DNA of 23,799 nucleotides from Candidatus Nitrotoga sp. CP45 (GCA_943329165.2 CALQCV020000004.1:1-23799), one strand, 5' to 3'. Positions 1 to 7,908 are shown, counted from the first letter of the stretch. A program made the numbers and translations. Notes: generated by a model not told the origin, from the sequence alone.

Positions 1-1155
1 CAAGCTGAAAAGTTACTTAACGAGCTTTACGCTATCGAACCTACTAACGAAGAAATTTTTATTCAAAAAGCCAATATTTATTCTAAAAGAGATAATCACG
101 AAAAAGCTGTGGAGTTTTTACAAACAGCTTTGAAATATACCGAAGATTTTGCTGATGTCTACAACTTAATAGGCATGGAATATCTTTTTATGGATAATCT
201 GGAATTGGCAAAAGAAAACTTTATCAAATGTTTGGAAGAAGATTTTGAAGATCAATCTGCCTTGTATAATGTGGTTTATTGCTTCGAATTTTTAGACCAA
301 AATCTAGAAGCCATTGAATATCTAAAAACATATATTGACAGAAATCCATATAGCGAAATCGCTTGGCATCAGTCGGGAAGATTATATTACGGGGTAAAAG
401 ATTATGAAAACGCAGTGCGCTCTTTTGAATTTGCAACCTATATAGACGAAGAATTTGTTGGCGCTTACATGGAAAACGCTAAAGCTTTAGAGCGATTGAA
501 ACGCTATGAAGACGCGATTGAAAGTTATAACAAAACAATCGAATTAGATGATCCAACATCGTATGCTTTATTGCGAATTGGCAAATGTTATGAAAAACTA
601 GGCAATAAAGTCCAAGCATTGAAATTTTTCAATAAAACAGTACACGAAGATCCATTATTAGACAAAGGCTGGATTGCGATTACTGATTTTTATGTTCGTC
701 AAAAAAATTATCAAAAAGCGTTGTATTTTGTCAACAAAGCATTAGCTATTGATGACCAAAATCGATCATATTGGAAACGCTACGCTACGATTAACAAAGC
801 GATGGATCATTTTGAAGAAGCGGAATTTGGTTATCGTAAAGCAGTTGAGTTTGGCGATTATCAATTAGATACTTGGTTGTTTTGGGTTGATATTATGCAA
901 ATAATGGGCGAAAACAACAACGCTATTTTAACTTTAATCCAGGCAGCTGAATATTTCACAGATGATTACGAAATTGAATATCGTATGGCAGGTTTTCATA
1001 TGCTTTTAAACGAAGAAGAAAAAGGAAACTACCATTTGAGTAACGGTTTACGAATCAATTCAAAACACCAAACCATTCTAAAAGAACTGTTTCCAACTGT
1101 TTGGGATAGAGCAACTGTTCAGGAATATATCGCAAAACACACAAAATCAGAATAA
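1..1155 (+). CDS. Tetratricopeptide repeat protein, 5' end outside window
   Basis: The reading frame is open from the first base, so the N terminus lies outside the window and 384 residues are visible. A GTG at 109 is internal and in frame, and should not be taken as the start. The visible protein is a continuous series of helical pairs with TPR spacing and signature residues, such as an LYNVVYCFEFL helix, an AWHQSGRLYYGVKDYENAVRSF unit and an ALLRIGKCYEKLGNKVQALKFF unit. I see no catalytic motif and no membrane segment. TPR arrays are protein-protein scaffolds; the partner here is unknown. The TAA stop overlaps the aroE start by one base (TAATG), so the two genes are probably translationally coupled. 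Confidence 0.9.
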   Translation, partial: QAEKLLNELYAIEPTNEEIFIQKANIYSKRDNHEKAVEFLQTALKYTEDFADVYNLIGMEYLFMDNLELAKENFIKCLEEDFEDQSALYNVVYCFEFLDQNLEAIEYLKTYIDRNPYSEIAWHQSGRLYYGVKDYENAVRSFEFATYIDEEFVGAYMENAKALERLKRYEDAIESYNKTIELDDPTSYALLRIGKCYEKLGNKVQALKFFNKTVHEDPLLDKGWIAITDFYVRQKNYQKALYFVNKALAIDDQNRSYWKRYATINKAMDHFEEAEFGYRKAVEFGDYQLDTWLFWVDIMQIMGENNNAILTLIQAAEYFTDDYEIEYRMAGFHMLLNEEEKGNYHLSNGLRINSKHQTILKELFPTVWDRATVQEYIAKHTKSE

Positions 1156-1895
1156 TGTCGAAAAGACAATTTGGCTTGCTCGGTAAAAATATTAGCTATT
1201 CTTTCTCGAAGAAATACTTCACGGATAAATTTGCTTTAGGAAATTTATTCGATTGCTCTTACGAGAATTTCGACATTCAAACCATTGAAGAATTCCCATC
1301 AATTATTGCCAACAATCCTGATTTAAAAGGATTAAATGTAACCATTCCATACAAAGAAAGTGCCATTTCTTACCTTAATAAACTCTCTAAAAACGCTGCT
1401 CAAATTGGCGCAGTAAACGTTATTCGGGTTACTAAAAAAGGACATTTAAAAGGATATAATTCCGATTATTATGGTTTTATGAAATCTTTAGAACCATTAT
1501 TACAACCACATCATAAAAAAGCATTAATTCTGGGAACCGGTGGCGCAGCCAAAGCAGTTTCTTTTGCGTTAGACAAACTCGGAATTCTATACACTTTTGT
1601 GACTCGTGAAAAAAAAGAAGGCATGATTGACTACAACCGAATTAATGCAACCACTTTTGATAATTACCATATTATTATAAATTGCACTCCTGTTGGCACT
1701 AGTCCAAATACTAAAGAATTTCCACCAATTCCTTATACTTTTTTTACGGATAAACACATTGCTTTCGATTTGATATATAATCCAGAGGAAACACAGTTTT
1801 TGAAAAAAGCCAAAAAGCAAAGAGCCATTACAAAAAATGGCTACGAAATGTTAGTCCTCCAAGCAGAAAAAGCCTGGAAGATTTGGAATAAATAA
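1155..1895 (+). CDS. aroE: Shikimate dehydrogenase (NADP+)
   Basis: AroE reduces 3-dehydroshikimate to shikimate with NADPH in the cytoplasmic chorismate pathway. Visible family motifs are the N-terminal substrate-binding SFS (residues 16-18, where many homologues have HS-S), NVTIPYK with the catalytic lysine at 67, GYNSD with the catalytic aspartate at 104, and the Rossmann loop GTGGAAKA at 127-134. The C-terminal NGYEMLVLQAEKAWKIW helix is also typical. At 246 residues it is a little shorter than the common 270 or so, as is usual in Bacteroidota. It starts inside the TPR stop codon, so it is read from the same transcript. A large imperfect palindrome follows the stop. Confidence 0.95.
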   Translation: MSKRQFGLLGKNISYSFSKKYFTDKFALGNLFDCSYENFDIQTIEEFPSIIANNPDLKGLNVTIPYKESAISYLNKLSKNAAQIGAVNVIRVTKKGHLKGYNSDYYGFMKSLEPLLQPHHKKALILGTGGAAKAVSFALDKLGILYTFVTREKKEGMIDYNRINATTFDNYHIIINCTPVGTSPNTKEFPPIPYTFFTDKHIAFDLIYNPEETQFLKKAKKQRAITKNGYEMLVLQAEKAWKIWNK

Positions 1896-1906
1896 ATTTA
1901 TCTACT

Positions 1907-1958
1907 ATATAAGCCATATAAGTTTTTAAAGTCTTAAACGAACTTATATGACTTATAT
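1907..1958. repeat. Imperfect palindrome, 18-base arms, between aroE and rlmH
   Basis: The arms at 1907-1924 and 1941-1958 are reverse complements except for one position (C1914 against A1951), with a 16-base loop. Flanking bases 1905-1906 and 1959-1960 extend the pairing. Each arm also contains an internal near-repeat (ATATAAGC then CATATAAG). No T-tract follows on the plus strand, so it is a poor intrinsic terminator. It looks like the short dispersed palindromes found between Flavobacterium genes; this is inference from its form. Confidence 0.7.
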
Positions 1959-1975
1959 GGTTCAAAAAAAAATAC

Positions 1976-2449
1976 ATGAATATCAAAATTTTAACCATTG
2001 GCAAAACCGATAACAAGGCGTTGCAGTCATTAATTGATGATTATACCAAACGCTTGTCTTTTTACATCAAGTTTGATTTGGAAATTATACCCGATATTAA
2101 AAACGTCAAAAATCTTTCTGAAAGTCAGCAAAAAGAAAAAGAAGGAGAACTGATTTTGTCCAAACTCACACCAACGGATCAATTAATATTATTAGACGAG
2201 AACGGAACGACATTTACCAGCGTTGGTTTTTCGAATTATATGCAGAAAAAAATGAATTCGGGCCTAAAAACTTTAGTGTTTGTTATTGGTGGCCCATATG
2301 GATTTAGCGACGAAGTCTATCAAAAAGCACAAGGTAAAATTTCACTTTCGCGAATGACATTTTCGCATCAAATGGTGCGTTTATTTTTTATAGAACAATT
2401 GTATCGTGGATTTACAATTCTGAGAAATGAACCGTATCATCATCAATAA
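1976..2449 (+). CDS. rlmH: 23S rRNA pseudouridine-1915 N3-methyltransferase
   Basis: RlmH is a small SPOUT-class methyltransferase that uses S-adenosylmethionine to methylate N3 of pseudouridine 1915 in helix 69 of 23S rRNA, on the assembled 70S ribosome. The 157-residue length is canonical. The trefoil-knot motifs are present: LILLDENGTTFTS (about 70-82), FVIGGPYGFSDEV (102-114), SLSRMTFSHQMVRLFFIEQLYR (123-144) and the C-terminal NEPYHHQ needed for activity in the family. The start is ATG 1976, close to the preceding palindrome. The gene converges on the lipoprotein gene at 2474 with only 24 bases between, and I see no clear terminator there. Confidence 0.96.
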   Translation: MNIKILTIGKTDNKALQSLIDDYTKRLSFYIKFDLEIIPDIKNVKNLSESQQKEKEGELILSKLTPTDQLILLDENGTTFTSVGFSNYMQKKMNSGLKTLVFVIGGPYGFSDEVYQKAQGKISLSRMTFSHQMVRLFFIEQLYRGFTILRNEPYHHQ

Positions 2450-2473
2450 TGGTTTTCAGGCAAAAATTTCAGT

Positions 2474-3103
2474 TTAAAAGATGTATTCTCGGTTGGCATT
2501 TACTGAAACGCCTTTTTGTCTTATCTCAAGCTTTTTGATAAAGAATTTATATTCGATATACTTCCCAAAAGTCATCCCTTTATCAAAAGAAAAATAAATT
2601 GTGGAATGCACCGCTAGCTTATCAACAAACTCCTGCAATTGATTTTTGGAGAAAACCAAATCATTATAATGCACTAAATCATTTCGGTCTAAATGAAAAT
2701 GCACTATGTTAAAATCTGGCTTTTCTAGTTTATAATGAATTTTGGTAAAAGGGGAAAAAGCCATCGTTTTCTTCACTGTATCCGTATAAGCAAAATAGTT
2801 TTCAGACGTTTCGCTTTTGTGCGTGCTTGACGCTTTTTTTGCTTGCAGCTTTTTAATTTCCAAAATCACTTTTCGTAACGGCAAACGGTTATCAATATTG
2901 AAAAGCCAATTGGTAGAACTAATCGAATTATTCCTATTAACATCAACCAAAGTATCTTTTTCTTCGATTTTGAAAAAGAAATAAATCGGAAAATGCTCTT
3001 TCACATCAGCCACAACCGTTTCATTGGTTTGCGGTAACAACACTTCTTTTTTTTGGCATGATAGAAATAAAAACAAAAAAACTAAAACAACTATTCTTTT
3101 CAT
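2474..3103 (-). CDS. Hypothetical lipoprotein, cotranscribed with folP
   Basis: A 209-residue protein with an N-terminal hydrophobic segment (residues 4-14) ending in a lipobox, LFLSC, so Cys16 is the probable lipidated residue. The following QKK lacks an acidic residue, so I do not predict the final membrane. The mature part is lysine-rich and mostly beta or alpha/beta in character. I recognise no enzyme motif and do not know the function. The start overlaps the folP stop by four bases (ATGA), so it is the second gene of a folP transcript. Presence of a lipoprotein after folP does not by itself imply a folate role. Confidence 0.8.
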   Translation of the reverse strand: MKRIVVLVFLFLFLSCQKKEVLLPQTNETVVADVKEHFPIYFFFKIEEKDTLVDVNRNNSISSTNWLFNIDNRLPLRKVILEIKKLQAKKASSTHKSETSENYFAYTDTVKKTMAFSPFTKIHYKLEKPDFNIVHFHLDRNDLVHYNDLVFSKNQLQEFVDKLAVHSTIYFSFDKGMTFGKYIEYKFFIKKLEIRQKGVSVNANREYIF

Positions 3104-3918
3104 ATTTGACTGACTAACTTTATAGTTTCCATGGCTTCTTTTACATCATGCACTCTGAGGATTTTGGCACCTTTTTGCAACGAAATGGTATTCAAAACTG
3201 TTGTTCCGTTTAGGGCTTTATCAGCTGAAGTTTCGAGCGTTTTGTATATCATTGATTTTCTTGAAACACCAACCAATATTGGTAATTCGAGTATTTGAAA
3301 CAACTCTAAATTATTCAAAACCTCAAAATTTTGTTCCTTAGTTTTGGCAAATCCAAATCCCGGATCAATCAGCAAATCGCTGATTCCCAAACTTCGTGCA
3401 TGAACAACTTTATCGGAAAAGTAAAGCAACATTTCTTTGGTTACATTTTCATAATTCGCCATACTTTGCATAGTTTGCGGATTACCTTTCATGTGCATCA
3501 TTATATAAGGAACTTGAAGTTTTGCAACGGTTTCCATCATTGTTGTGTCTAAACTTCCTGCCGAAATATCATTAATAATGCAAGCACCATTTTCAATTCC
3601 GGTTTTCGCCACTTTAGCACGAAAAGTATCAACAGAAATCAAGGTATCTGGAAAGTGTTTTATAACTAATTGTATAGCAGGAACTAACCGCTCAATTTCC
3701 TCAAATTCCGAAACAAACTCCGCGCTTGGCTTGCTAGAATAAGCCCCAATATCTATAAAAGTAGCGCCTTCAGTAAGCATTTTTTCAACTTGTAAGAGCA
3801 CACTTTTTTCATCTGAATGTTTGCCTCCATCGTAGAACGAATTTGGTGTAATATTCAATATTCCCATCACTTTGGGATATGTTAAGTCAATTAGTTTTCC
3901 GAGGCAATTAATGGTCAT
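3100..3918 (-). CDS. folP: Dihydropteroate synthase
   Basis: FolP condenses 6-hydroxymethyl-7,8-dihydropterin diphosphate with p-aminobenzoate in folate synthesis and is the sulfonamide target. The TIM-barrel motifs appear in order: GILNITPNSFYDGG (19-32, diphosphate loop), FIDIGAYSSKP (54-64), ISVDTF (94-99), INDISAG (115-121), MMHMKGNP (140-147), LIDPGFGFAKT (183-193), VGVSRKS (216-222) and LRVHDV (254-259). At 272 residues it is normal length. The DIGAYSS form in place of DIGGEST is common in Bacteroidota. The gene is divergent from the DUF1599 gene and leads the two-gene folP and lipoprotein unit. Confidence 0.96.
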   Translation of the reverse strand: MTINCLGKLIDLTYPKVMGILNITPNSFYDGGKHSDEKSVLLQVEKMLTEGATFIDIGAYSSKPSAEFVSEFEEIERLVPAIQLVIKHFPDTLISVDTFRAKVAKTGIENGACIINDISAGSLDTTMMETVAKLQVPYIMMHMKGNPQTMQSMANYENVTKEMLLYFSDKVVHARSLGISDLLIDPGFGFAKTKEQNFEVLNNLELFQILELPILVGVSRKSMIYKTLETSADKALNGTTVLNTISLQKGAKILRVHDVKEAMETIKLVSQI

Positions 3919-3920
3919 TT

Positions 3921-3960
3921 ATTTCAGTAATCTGTGTTCAGTTGCTGGTATTCAGTTAAG
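3921..3960. repeat. TTCAGT-rich intergenic repeat
   Basis: The gap upstream of folP has TTCAGT three times in about 35 bases, including TGTTCAGTTGC and GGTATTCAGTT. The same modules (GTGTTCAG and GGTATTCAGT) recur at 23163-23197, where a hairpin is inserted between them. They are likely copies of one short dispersed element. Confidence 0.5.
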
Positions 3961-4019
3961 ATACTCTTAAATACCAATCTTAATTCTTCAAGCAGCAATC
4001 AGCAATCAAAAAAATTCTT

Positions 4020-4027
4020 TACTTTTG
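4020..4027 (+). promoter_or_regulatory. -7 box for the DUF1599 gene
   Basis: TACTTTTG matches the Bacteroidota -7 consensus TAnnTTTG exactly and lies 28 bases before ATG 4056. It supports that start over the in-frame TTG at 4035. No clear TTTG -33 element is visible. Confidence 0.6.
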
Positions 4028-4055
4028 AAAAAATTTGATACAAATATACATCGAA

Positions 4056-4598
4056 ATGAGTAATACTTCTCAAGAATATGATAAGGTAATCGCAATTTGT
4101 CGACAACTTTACGCCAACAAAATGACAGATTATGGAAGTGCTTGGAGAATCTTGAGATTGCCATCATTAACCGACCAAATATTCATCAAAGCCCAACGGA
4201 TAAGAAGTTTACAACAAAACGAAATTCGTAAAGTTGAGGAAGACGAAACCAGCGAATTCATTGGGATTATCAACTATTCTATCATGGCATTAATTCAATT
4301 GGATTTAGGTGTAGTAGACCAACCCGATTTGGATGCGGCTAAAGCTATTCAGCTTTATGATGAGAAAATTGCCGCTACAAAATCACTTATGGAAGACAAG
4401 AATCATGATTATGGTGAAGCTTGGCGCGAAATGCGTGTGAGTTCGTTGACCGATTTGATTCTGCAAAAGTTACTTCGCGTAAAGCAAATTGAAGACAATA
4501 AAGGAAAAACTTTGGTCTCTGAAGGTATCGATGCTAATTATCAAGATATGATTAACTACGCTGTTTTTGCTTTGATTTTAATGAAATTTGGAAATTAA
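4056..4598 (+). CDS. DUF1599 protein with two tandem domains
   Basis: From ATG 4056 the product is 180 residues; the frame extends seven codons upstream to a TTG, but the -7 box and the ATG favour 4056. It is an internal duplication. The first half has YDKVIAICRQL, KMTDYGSAWRILRLPSLTDQIFIKAQRI and IINYSIMALIQLDLG. The second half has YDEKIAATKSL, KNHDYGEAWREMRVSSLTDLILQKLLRV and MINYAVFALILMKFG. The shared DYGxAWRxxRxxSLTDxI signature is that of DUF1599, also called nucleotide modification associated domain 1. The biochemical role is not established to my knowledge. It is all-helical and cytoplasmic. In Bacteroidota it commonly sits between folP and the DoxX/MauE gene, as here. Confidence 0.88.
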   Translation: MSNTSQEYDKVIAICRQLYANKMTDYGSAWRILRLPSLTDQIFIKAQRIRSLQQNEIRKVEEDETSEFIGIINYSIMALIQLDLGVVDQPDLDAAKAIQLYDEKIAATKSLMEDKNHDYGEAWREMRVSSLTDLILQKLLRVKQIEDNKGKTLVSEGIDANYQDMINYAVFALILMKFGN

Positions 4599-4668
4599 AT
4601 AACAAATTTGAAATAACAAAATTTAAATAATTTTCAAATTCCAAAAACAAAATTTAAAGCCCAACAGA

Positions 4669-4992
4669 ATGGAAAAAAAATATGATTTTGAAGAAAGAAC
4701 ATTACAATTTGCAATAAGTTGTAGATTATTCTTGTCAAAACTTCCAAATTCTATTTCAAATAGTGAAGACAGCAAACAATTGATTAGGTCTTCTGGTTCT
4801 ATCGGGGCAAATTATATTGAAGCGAATGAAGGTTTAAGTAAAAAAGATTTTCTTTTCAGATTAAAAATTTCAAGAAAAGAAGCTAAAGAGAGCGTCTATT
4901 GGCTGAGAATAATTCAAGCCGTGAATCCTGTTTTTGAAAATGAAACTTCAAAACTATTGCAAGAAGCAACAGAATTAAAACTAATTTTATAA
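4669..4992 (+). CDS. Four-helix-bundle S23-type protein, probably truncated by a stop
   Basis: This 107-residue protein carries the hallmarks of the S23/four-helix-bundle family first found in 23S rRNA intervening sequences: QLIRSSGSIGANYIEANEG (37-55) and SRKEAKESVYWLR (68-80). It is free-standing, not inside an rRNA gene. The TAA at 4990-4992 cuts the last helix. The same frame continues for seven sense codons reading AIIEKSK to TAG 5014-5016, which is the usual tail of this family after an L-I-L-S. A single base change (for example TCA to TAA) would explain the stop. The function of free-standing copies is unknown. It separates DUF1599 from the DoxX/MauE gene and its AT-rich flanks are partly inverted copies of one another. 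Confidence 0.82.
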   Translation: MEKKYDFEERTLQFAISCRLFLSKLPNSISNSEDSKQLIRSSGSIGANYIEANEGLSKKDFLFRLKISRKEAKESVYWLRIIQAVNPVFENETSKLLQEATELKLIL

Positions 4993-5088
4993 GCAATCAT
5001 AGAGAAATCGAAATAGCGTTTGAATTTTAAAATTTAATTTTTGAAATTTATTTGGAATTTGGTTTTTATCAATTTTTAATTTAAAAAT

Positions 5089-6189
5089 ATGACTCTTTCA
5101 AAAAACTACATCGCCTGGTCTTTAAGAATTATTGTAGCGGTTCTTTTTGTACTTTCTGCTTTAGCGAAGCTATCAAAAGGACATTTATTGGATTCCCCTT
5201 ATTTTGCAATTTCAACTTTTGAAGTTAAGCAATTGTATCCCATGGGATTTTCAGAAGGTTTTGCTCCCTTCTTTTCCCGAACACTTATCGGTATTGAATT
5301 GGCATTAGGATTATTGCTTTTACAAAACAATTGGCTACGTAAATTTATTGTGCCAGTGACTACACTATTATTACTTGTCTTTATTGGTCATTTGAGTTAT
5401 GTAACTTTCTTGAGTGGGGGAAATAGCGGCAACTGCGGTTGTTTTGGAGAACTTATTCCTATGACTCCGATAGAAGCTATAATCAAAAACATATTAGCTG
5501 TAGGACTCTTAGCTTATCTGTTTGTTTTGTTGCCAAAAGATACTAAAACCGGAAACTTTTGGGTTTTGACGACTGTACTTTTTGCTACAATTTTGGCTAT
5601 TTTCATGTTGGCTCCGATACAACCACCGGCAAGTAACTTTGAAGTTTCAACAACAGAAATCACCGCTAATGATACAACTCAGACAGCAACTGTTGACACA
5701 ACAACTATTAAAGTTTCAAATGATACCGTCAAGAAAGTTGAAGCAGTAAAAACTATTGTACAAAAAGAAATAAATGAACCTGAAAAACACAAATCAGGTT
5801 ATGCATCGTATTTTTCCAAAATTGATACGGGAAGAAAAACACTTTGTTTTTTTGTGCCAGGCTGCGACCATTGTCGTGTAGCGGCGAAAGAATTGACAGA
5901 GTTGAAACAAAAAGATAAAAATTTTCCGGAAATATTAATTATCTTTATGAATGAGGAAGCAGATTTGATTCCGGACTTTTTTAAATTTGCCGGAGCTGAA
6001 TATCCTTATAAAATAATTGAAGTTATTCCTTTTTGGAAAGTATTAGGTTCCGGAAAAGATACCCCAGGTGTTAAGTATTTATGGAACGGAAATGAGTATA
6101 AATATTATTGGGGTATCGCTGATAATAAATTTAACCCTATTGATTATCAAAAAATGGTTAGCAAACCTTTCTCCGAACTAAAAAAATAA
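5089..6189 (+). CDS. DoxX/MauE-type membrane protein with C-terminal thioredoxin-like domain
   Basis: 366 residues. The N-terminal half has about five membrane helices (near 8-28, 63-80, 85-107, 127-148 and 158-175). Between helices 3 and 4 is SGNCGCFGE, with Cys116 and Cys118, the signature of MauE-type members of the DoxX family. A Thr/Asp-rich linker (about 180-225) leads to a C-terminal domain with a redox CxxC (Cys259 and Cys262 in PGCDHC) after a hydrophobic KTLCFFVP strand, also holding Cys253. The layout resembles the BT_3928 family of Bacteroidota. I infer electron relay across the inner membrane to a periplasmic thioredoxin-like partner; the nearby TlpA-like lipoprotein is a candidate. 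The substrate is unknown. Confidence 0.85.
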   Translation: MTLSKNYIAWSLRIIVAVLFVLSALAKLSKGHLLDSPYFAISTFEVKQLYPMGFSEGFAPFFSRTLIGIELALGLLLLQNNWLRKFIVPVTTLLLLVFIGHLSYVTFLSGGNSGNCGCFGELIPMTPIEAIIKNILAVGLLAYLFVLLPKDTKTGNFWVLTTVLFATILAIFMLAPIQPPASNFEVSTTEITANDTTQTATVDTTTIKVSNDTVKKVEAVKTIVQKEINEPEKHKSGYASYFSKIDTGRKTLCFFVPGCDHCRVAAKELTELKQKDKNFPEILIIFMNEEADLIPDFFKFAGAEYPYKIIEVIPFWKVLGSGKDTPGVKYLWNGNEYKYYWGIADNKFNPIDYQKMVSKPFSELKK

Positions 6190-6237
6190 TTAGTTTTAGG
6201 TATCTTTTACTATTTTTAAATATTAAAATTTAGAGCA

Positions 6238-6543
6238 ATGATTAAGTATATAATGTCTAGAAGATTGTATCAACGTGTGCTCTTAGGAATTTTAGCCTGT
6301 GTTGTAGTTTTTTTTATTGGATATTACATTTTGGAGCGCATCTCTACAATGGAAAACCCACCACTAGGGAACACTATGTATATAGTTATTGGAAGTGCAC
6401 TTATGTTTACTTCAGGCTTAGGCGTTGTTTTAGTTATAAAGTATCTTTATGATTATAAAAAGAAAAAAGAAAGACGAGAACGTAAAAGAAAAAAACAAAA
6501 ATTATTTTATCTAAAAAATCAAAAAGAAAAAAAATCCGAATAA
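6238..6543 (+). CDS. Small two-helix membrane protein with basic tail
   Basis: 101 residues from ATG 6238; an in-frame ATG at 6253 is an alternative. It has two hydrophobic helices (about 13-32 and 45-67) and a strongly basic cytoplasmic-type tail (RRERKRKKQK and KKEK stretches). I recognise no family. It lies 48 bases after the DoxX/MauE gene and 26 before the TlpA gene, with no promoter-like box between, so it belongs to the same transcript and may be a membrane partner of the redox pair. That role is only suggested by position. Confidence 0.75.
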   Translation: MIKYIMSRRLYQRVLLGILACVVVFFIGYYILERISTMENPPLGNTMYIVIGSALMFTSGLGVVLVIKYLYDYKKKKERRERKRKKQKLFYLKNQKEKKSE

Positions 6544-6569
6544 TTATTTAGCCTCAAATTTAATACAAT

Positions 6570-7067
6570 ATGAAAAAAATAGCGTTATGCTTATTTGCCA
6601 CCGTGATAGCCTTGTCTTGCAGCAATGCCCAAAATAAGGAATTCTCGAATGAGAGTCTGTCAAAAAAATTAATTACTCCTGAAAACAAAGAAATTTCATT
6701 TGAAGAAATTTTAAAAAAACACAACGGAAAAGTTACCGTGATTGAAGTTTGGGCTTCTTGGTGTGGCGATTGTGTAAAAGCAATGCCAAAAGTAAAAGAA
6801 ATGCAAGCCAACAATCCGAATGTTGATTATCTATTCGTTTCCATGGATAAAGCTTTTGATAAATGGCAAGCCGGAATTGAAAAGCATGAATTAAAAGGTG
6901 ACCACTATTGGGCAACAGACGGCATGAAAGGTGAATTTGGGGAATCAATAGATTTAGATTGGATTCCGAGATATATTATTATTGATAAAAAAGGTAAAAT
7001 CGTAATTTATCGTGCAATTGAAACCGATTTTGATAAAATTAATGAGCAATTAAAAAAACTAGAATAA
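6570..7067 (+). CDS. TlpA-like thioredoxin lipoprotein
   Basis: 165 residues with a lipoprotein signal: MKKIALCLFATVIALSC, Cys17 being the predicted lipidation site. The mature domain has a TlpA/ResA-type thioredoxin fold: VTVIEVWASWCGDCVKAMP with the active-site pair Cys65 and Cys68, and the cis-proline context DWIPRYIIIDKKGKIV. WCGDC, rather than WCGPC or WCEPC, is an acidic variant. Such proteins reduce or shuffle disulfides in the periplasm. It is two genes downstream of the DoxX/MauE-thioredoxin protein, a plausible electron donor. Its stop overlaps the tpiA start by one base (TAATG). Confidence 0.9.
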   Translation: MKKIALCLFATVIALSCSNAQNKEFSNESLSKKLITPENKEISFEEILKKHNGKVTVIEVWASWCGDCVKAMPKVKEMQANNPNVDYLFVSMDKAFDKWQAGIEKHELKGDHYWATDGMKGEFGESIDLDWIPRYIIIDKKGKIVIYRAIETDFDKINEQLKKLE

Positions 7068-7819
7068 TGAGACAAAAAATTGTTGCAGGAAATTGGAAAA
7101 TGCACAAAAATGCCGAAGAAACAGAAGATTTATTAAATGAATTAATAGATAAATTACCTAATGATGTTGAAGCACAAGTCATTGTAGCCCCGACATTTAT
7201 TAACCTTGCTTCAGCTGTGGATCATTTAGAATTTACCAATATTGCCGTAGCTGCACAAAATATGAGTCAGTTTGAAAGTGGCGCTTACACTGGCGAAATT
7301 TCAGCAGACATGCTTAAAAGTATCGGCGTAAATATTGTTATCATCGGCCATTCTGAAAGACGTGCATATTTTAATGAAACCGATTTTATTTTAGCCGATA
7401 AAGTAACAACTGCTTTATCACACAATATGACAGTAATTTTTTGCTTTGGCGAAGAATTAAAAGACAGACAAAACAACCAACATTTTAATATAGTCGAAAA
7501 CCAACTTCGTGATGGATTGTTTCATATTAAAGACAAAGATTGGGAACAAATAGTATTGGCATACGAACCTGTTTGGGCCATTGGAACCGGAGAAACTGCT
7601 TCACCAGAACAAGCGCAAGAAATGCACCGATTCATCAGAGAAACAGTTAGACAACGTTCTGGAAGTACTATTGCCGACGATGTTTCCATACTTTACGGAG
7701 GCAGCGTTAAACCTGATAACGCAAAAGAAATTTTCTCAAAACCAGATGTTGATGGAGGACTAATTGGTGGTGCTGCTTTAAAGGCAACCGACTTTGCCGC
7801 AATTGTTAGGTCGATATAA
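7067..7819 (+). CDS. tpiA: Triosephosphate isomerase
   Basis: TpiA interconverts dihydroxyacetone phosphate and glyceraldehyde 3-phosphate in glycolysis and gluconeogenesis. It has 250 residues, the normal length. The catalytic residues are visible: Asn9 and Lys11 in GNWKMHKN, His95 in IIGHSERR, Glu167 in YEPVWAIGTG. The phosphate-binding YGGSVKPDN and GGLIGGAALK close the barrel. It is coupled to the TlpA gene by a one-base overlap and is the last gene before a strong terminator, so it ends the DUF1599-to-tpiA run. Confidence 0.98.
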   Translation: MRQKIVAGNWKMHKNAEETEDLLNELIDKLPNDVEAQVIVAPTFINLASAVDHLEFTNIAVAAQNMSQFESGAYTGEISADMLKSIGVNIVIIGHSERRAYFNETDFILADKVTTALSHNMTVIFCFGEELKDRQNNQHFNIVENQLRDGLFHIKDKDWEQIVLAYEPVWAIGTGETASPEQAQEMHRFIRETVRQRSGSTIADDVSILYGGSVKPDNAKEIFSKPDVDGGLIGGAALKATDFAAIVRSI

Positions 7820-7841
7820 GAAAAATAACATATAAATTACA

Positions 7842-7871
7842 AATCTTTCATTATTTTGAAAGATTTTTTTT
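7842..7871 (+). terminator. Intrinsic terminator after tpiA
   Basis: A perfect 9-bp stem, AATCTTTCA (7842-7850) with TGAAAGATT (7857-7865), a 6-base loop, and a run of eight T at 7864-7871. It lies 22 bases after the tpiA stop. Confidence 0.9.
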
Positions 7872-7908
7872 ATGTATTTTATACTTAAACTGTATTTTAT
7901 CGGTTTTA

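Noticed and set aside
1828..2016. Minus-strand open frame of 62 codons across the aroE end, the palindrome and the rlmH start
   Set aside because: It overlaps two well-supported genes and owes its length to the palindrome; no protein features.
4035..4055. TTG start seven codons upstream for the DUF1599 protein
   Set aside because: The extra residues are not part of the domain; an ATG at 4056 follows a -7 box at a good distance.
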